Below, in pieces: positions 5,444 through 7,514 of a stretch of 7,514 bases of DNA. The DNA lies in NCBI GenBank assembly GCA_934663595.1, contig CAKUKM010000062.1, forward strand, positions 1 through 7,514, given 5' to 3'. Position 1 is the stretch's first letter; each line of letters opens with the position of its first letter. The notes under the pieces are model-generated. The model worked only from the letters and a program-made list of their open reading frames with translations. It was not told the DNA's origin and ran no database searches. The stretch comes from an uncultured Clostridia bacterium. Its GTDB lineage: Bacteria; Bacillota; Clostridia; Christensenellales; Aristaeellaceae. Position numbers and translations under genes: made by a program.

Positions 5444-6826
5444 ATGCAACGATTCAAGGGAAAAAACAGGGAAAACCATCTCGACATGACGACCGGCTCG
5501 ATCTGGCGGAACATGGTTGCTTTCGCCGTGCCGGTATTTCTGGGGCAATTGTTCCAGCAGCTTTACAACACGGCGGACAGCATTATCGTCGGCAATTTTT
5601 CCGGCAAGGGCGCTCTCGCCGCCGTTTCCAGCAGCGGCAACCTGATTTTTATGCTCACGGGCTTCTTCATGGGCCTGTCTCTGGGCGCGGGCGTGGTCAT
5701 CAGCCGCTATTTCGGCTCGAAAGATTACGAATCCATGGAGGCCGCCGTTCACACCAACATCGCCTTCGGCGCGGTCTGCGGCGTGCTCATGTCCGTTCTG
5801 GGCGTTTTTCTCGCGCCGCAAATGCTGATTATCATGAACACGCCGGAGGACATTCTGCCGCTCTCCACGACGTATTTCCGCCTGTATTTTCTCGGCGCGT
5901 TCTTTTCGCTGATGTATAATACCTGCATGGGTATTCTGCGCGCCGTGGGCGACAGCCGCACCCCGCTTTACTATCTGATTTTTTCCTCGATCGTGAATGT
6001 GATCTTCGACCTGATCTTCGTCGGCCCGCTCCATATGGGCGTTGCGGGCGCCGCGGTCGCCACCGTCATCAGCCAGGCGGTCAGCGCGACCATGTGCTTT
6101 ATCAAGCTTCTGCGGTCCACCGGCCCGGAGCGCGTGGTGTTCAGGCGCATTCGCTTCGACGGCCCCATGCTGCGCCAGATCGCGGGCCAGGGCGTTCCGT
6201 CCGGCGTGCAGAACTCCATCATTTCCATTGCAAACGTGGTCGTGCAGAGCAATATCAACGCCTTCGGCTCCGACGCAATGGCGGGCTGCGGCGCGTATGC
6301 GAAGATCGAGGGCTTCGTCTTCCTGCCCATTACCGCCTTCACCGCGGCGATCACGACCTTCATCGGGCAGAATCTGGGCGCGCGCGAATACAAGCGGGCA
6401 AGGCGCGGCGCGCGGTTCGGCATCTTCTGCGCGGCGTCCATCGCGGAGCTTTTCGGCGTGATTCTCTATTTCATCTGCCCCGCCGTCATACGCATTTTCA
6501 ACAAGGATGCGACGGTGGTCGCCATCGGCGTTTCGCAAATGCGCACGGAATGCTTTTTCTTCTTCGCGCTGGCGTTTGCGCACGGCGTTTCCGCGGTCAT
6601 GCGCGGCGCAGGGCGCGCCCGAATGCCGATGTTTACCATGCTGGCCTGCTGGTGCATTCTGCGCGTGACCTATATCACGCTGGCGGTAAAGGCCGTTCCG
6701 GTCATCGAAACGATTTTCTGGGCCTACCCGATCACCTGGGGCGCGAGCTGCGTGGTGTTCCTGATCTATTACCTCAAGGCCGACTGGGTGCACACCTTCG
6801 ACCGCCAAAGCAAAATCGCTGCCTGA
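5444..6826 (+). CDS. MATE-family multidrug/Na+ or H+ antiporter, 460 residues
   Basis: An inner-membrane efflux protein of the multidrug and toxic compound extrusion family, which exchanges cationic or other toxic compounds for H+ or Na+. Length and hydrophobicity fit the usual 12-helix, two-bundle fold. The first half shows the family's opening signature (LGQLFQQLYNTADSIIVGNF, about 33-52) and GFFMGLSLGAGVVISRYFG (about 72-90). The second half repeats it with GVPSGVQNSIISIANVVVQS and GAYAKIEGFVFLPITAF, then TTFIGQNLGAREYKRARRG. The N-terminus before helix 1 (HLDMTTGSIWRNM) is typical of clostridial members. The ATG at 5444 has AAAGGTG ten bases upstream and AGAGG directly adjacent; an ATG at 5486 is a less likely alternative. 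The gene has its own promoter and terminator, so it is a single-gene unit. The sequence is intact; the substrate cannot be predicted. Confidence 0.95.
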   Translation: MQRFKGKNRENHLDMTTGSIWRNMVAFAVPVFLGQLFQQLYNTADSIIVGNFSGKGALAAVSSSGNLIFMLTGFFMGLSLGAGVVISRYFGSKDYESMEAAVHTNIAFGAVCGVLMSVLGVFLAPQMLIIMNTPEDILPLSTTYFRLYFLGAFFSLMYNTCMGILRAVGDSRTPLYYLIFSSIVNVIFDLIFVGPLHMGVAGAAVATVISQAVSATMCFIKLLRSTGPERVVFRRIRFDGPMLRQIAGQGVPSGVQNSIISIANVVVQSNINAFGSDAMAGCGAYAKIEGFVFLPITAFTAAITTFIGQNLGAREYKRARRGARFGIFCAASIAELFGVILYFICPAVIRIFNKDATVVAIGVSQMRTECFFFFALAFAHGVSAVMRGAGRARMPMFTMLACWCILRVTYITLAVKAVPVIETIFWAYPITWGASCVVFLIYYLKADWVHTFDRQSKIAA

Positions 6827-6839
6827 AAAGCAAACACCG

Positions 6840-6877
6840 AGCCAGGGATTGCCCAATCGCCAGTCCCCGGCTTTTTT
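6840..6877 (+). terminator. Intrinsic terminator of the MATE gene
   Basis: The stem pairs 6840-6851 with 6861-6872 (AGCC, one A-C mismatch, GGGATTG against CAGTCCC with one G-U pair), a 9-base loop, and then a run of T residues at 6872-6877. It lies 13 bases after the stop codon at 6826. Confidence 0.88.
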
Positions 6878-7034
6878 GTTTAAAAAGGATAAAGCCGAAC
6901 CCCTACCCACCGCGTGATCAGCGCAGAAATAATCATCCCCCGGCAAAGCCTGGGGTTTTACATATGCGGGCAAAGCCCTAGAATACCAGGCCGCGCCCTC
7001 GCAGGCGCATAGACGGTCTGGCATTTGCGTGGGC

Positions 7035-7094
7035 CTGTTACTTGCCGCCCGTTAAAGACGGGCCATTCTGTTACCTGCCACCCTTAAAAGGGTC
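7035..7094. repeat. Imperfect 33-base tandem repeat with hairpins at the tnpA 3' end
   Basis: CTGTTACTTGCCGCCCGTTA (from 7035) and CTGTTACCTGCCACCCTTAA (from 7068) start 33 bases apart and are near copies. Each carries its own hairpin: GCCCGT/ACGGGC (7047-7052 with 7058-7063) and ACCCTT/AAGGGT (7080-7085 with 7088-7093). The tnpA stop codon (7071-7073) is inside the second copy. Confidence 0.7.
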
Positions 7095-7375
7095 GTCGTC
7101 CTTCCCAAACATCGTCAGTTGTTCTCCCAGTTTGTCCTCGTCCAATTGATGCCGAGTATATTCCGCAATCTTTTGCTTGTTCTTTCCCACCGTATCTACG
7201 TAATATCCTTTCTTTACACGAACTGTTCGTAGACCATCAGACTGCTCTTCCCTTTCAGGTATCCCATAAAGCCCGATACCGATACCTTCGGCGGTATGCT
7301 CACCAGCATATGCACATGATCCGGGCAGATGTCAGCCCGGATTTTGACGAGTTTGTGTAAGCATTGACTGAGCGG
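7071..7375 (-). pseudogene. tnpA: IS200/IS605 TnpA (HUH/Y1 transposase), broken
   Basis: TnpA is a small single-strand transposase (usually about 140-150 residues) with an HUH motif and one catalytic tyrosine. Two fragments are readable on the minus strand. The first, 7375 to 7220, gives ADICPDHVHMLVSIPPK with the HVH motif at 7318-7310, then SGFMGYLKGKSSLMVYEQF. The second, 7220 to the stop at 7071, gives KKGYYVDTVGKNKQKIAEY with a candidate catalytic Tyr, then LGEQLTMFGKDDDPFKGGR. The two are in different frames. The usual stretch between them (NLKYKYGN...FW-like, some 14-15 residues) is missing, so a deletion of about 40 bases that changed the frame explains the break. An in-frame TAG at 7378-7376 and loss of about 50 N-terminal residues show further decay. 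The gene cannot make active transposase. Confidence 0.85.
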
Positions 7376-7514
7376 CTATTATATATAGATTACTACGGCT
7401 GCTGATCCTGCTGCTGAGACTTAAGAATTTTTGTTATGGCAACACCGCATAAATGGCAGGATTCACATAGGCGGACATACATTTTGTGAAAATCAACAGG
7501 AAGCCCCATGCTTT
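7376..7514. other. Unassigned window end
   Basis: Upstream of the broken tnpA, where its N-terminus and the left end of the element should lie, nothing recognisable remains. The stretch has TA repeats (about 7379-7388), CTG repeats (about 7397-7416) and only tiny frames, such as a 17-codon one at 7436-7489 without a ribosome binding site. Confidence 0.5.

Larger units (their letters stand above)
6930..7375 (-). mobile_element. Decayed IS200/IS605-family insertion sequence
   Basis: The minus strand holds remains of an IS200-type tnpA (7071-7375) followed by about 140 bases of non-coding right-end DNA. That end contains several small hairpins, as expected for an element recognised as single-stranded DNA: GCCCGT/ACGGGC (7047-7063), GCGCC/GGCGC (6993-7008), GGGC-AAA-GCCC (6968-6978) and CCCC-GGC-AAA-GCC-GGGG with one mismatch (6937-6955). 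The last is probably the subterminal hairpin near the end of the element, so the right boundary is placed at about 6930; it is not exact. The left end is not recognisable and may have been deleted. No tnpB is seen. No long terminal inverted repeats or target duplication are expected for this family. Confidence 0.75.

Noticed and set aside
5402..7024. A 540-codon minus-strand frame covering the MATE gene
   Set aside because: It is antisense to a clear MATE transporter; its product is His/Asp/Arg-rich low-complexity, typical of a mirror frame in GC-rich DNA, and its first 35 codons lie in the IS right end.
7376..7514. CRISPR-like or other array in the CTG- and TA-rich end
   Set aside because: Only short simple-sequence runs are present; no regularly spaced repeat units.

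Overview
The window looks like a piece of a Firmicutes chromosome, most likely a gut-type Clostridia with moderately high GC. The reasons are strong AGGAGG-type ribosome binding sites, consensus TTGACA/TATAAT promoters in AT-rich gaps, short intrinsic terminators, and the make-up of the proteins. The genus cannot be named from the sequence alone.

Layout. (1) 1-3120, plus strand: a two-gene operon. It holds the 3' three-quarters of an alkylsulfatase (metallo-beta-lactamase fold, cut by the left edge), then after 15 bases a 504-residue exported protein I do not recognise, closed by a 13-bp perfect terminator hairpin. (2) 3159-4545: a phage- or element-like control module. Two small coupled genes run leftward (an excisionase-like winged-helix protein and a 79-residue protein of unknown role). 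A Cro/CI-type XRE repressor runs rightward. Between them is a divergent promoter region with repeated ACC-TTGG operator-like sites. A small leftward hypothetical gene converges on the repressor. (3) 4546-4784: an AT-rich, hairpin-rich gap. (4) 4785/4821-5303: an XRE-type HTH protein with a long coiled coil and one C-terminal membrane helix; its true start is probably a non-standard codon upstream of the first ATG. It ends in a UUCG-tetraloop terminator. (5) 5375-6877: a monocistronic MATE-family efflux transporter with its own promoter, whose 19-bp spacer resembles MerR-controlled promoters, and its own terminator. (6) about 6930-7375: a decayed IS200/IS605-family element on the minus strand. 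It has a broken tnpA (HUH motif kept, internal deletion with frame change, N-terminus lost) and a right-end region full of small hairpins. The last 140 bases are unassigned.

How the genes fit together. The alkylsulfatase and its exported partner are probably co-transcribed and may act on the same sulfated compounds, but the second protein's role is unknown. The XRE repressor and the excisionase-like gene form what looks like a small lysogeny-type switch. No integrase, replication or structural gene is visible, so the module is either a relic, a domesticated regulator, or part of a small element whose other genes are absent here. The MATE pump is a separate transcription unit.

No fully convincing new system is present. 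The points most worth a second look are the divergent switch, the membrane-anchored XRE protein with its start-codon problem, the exported partner of the sulfatase, and the MerR-like promoter of the pump.
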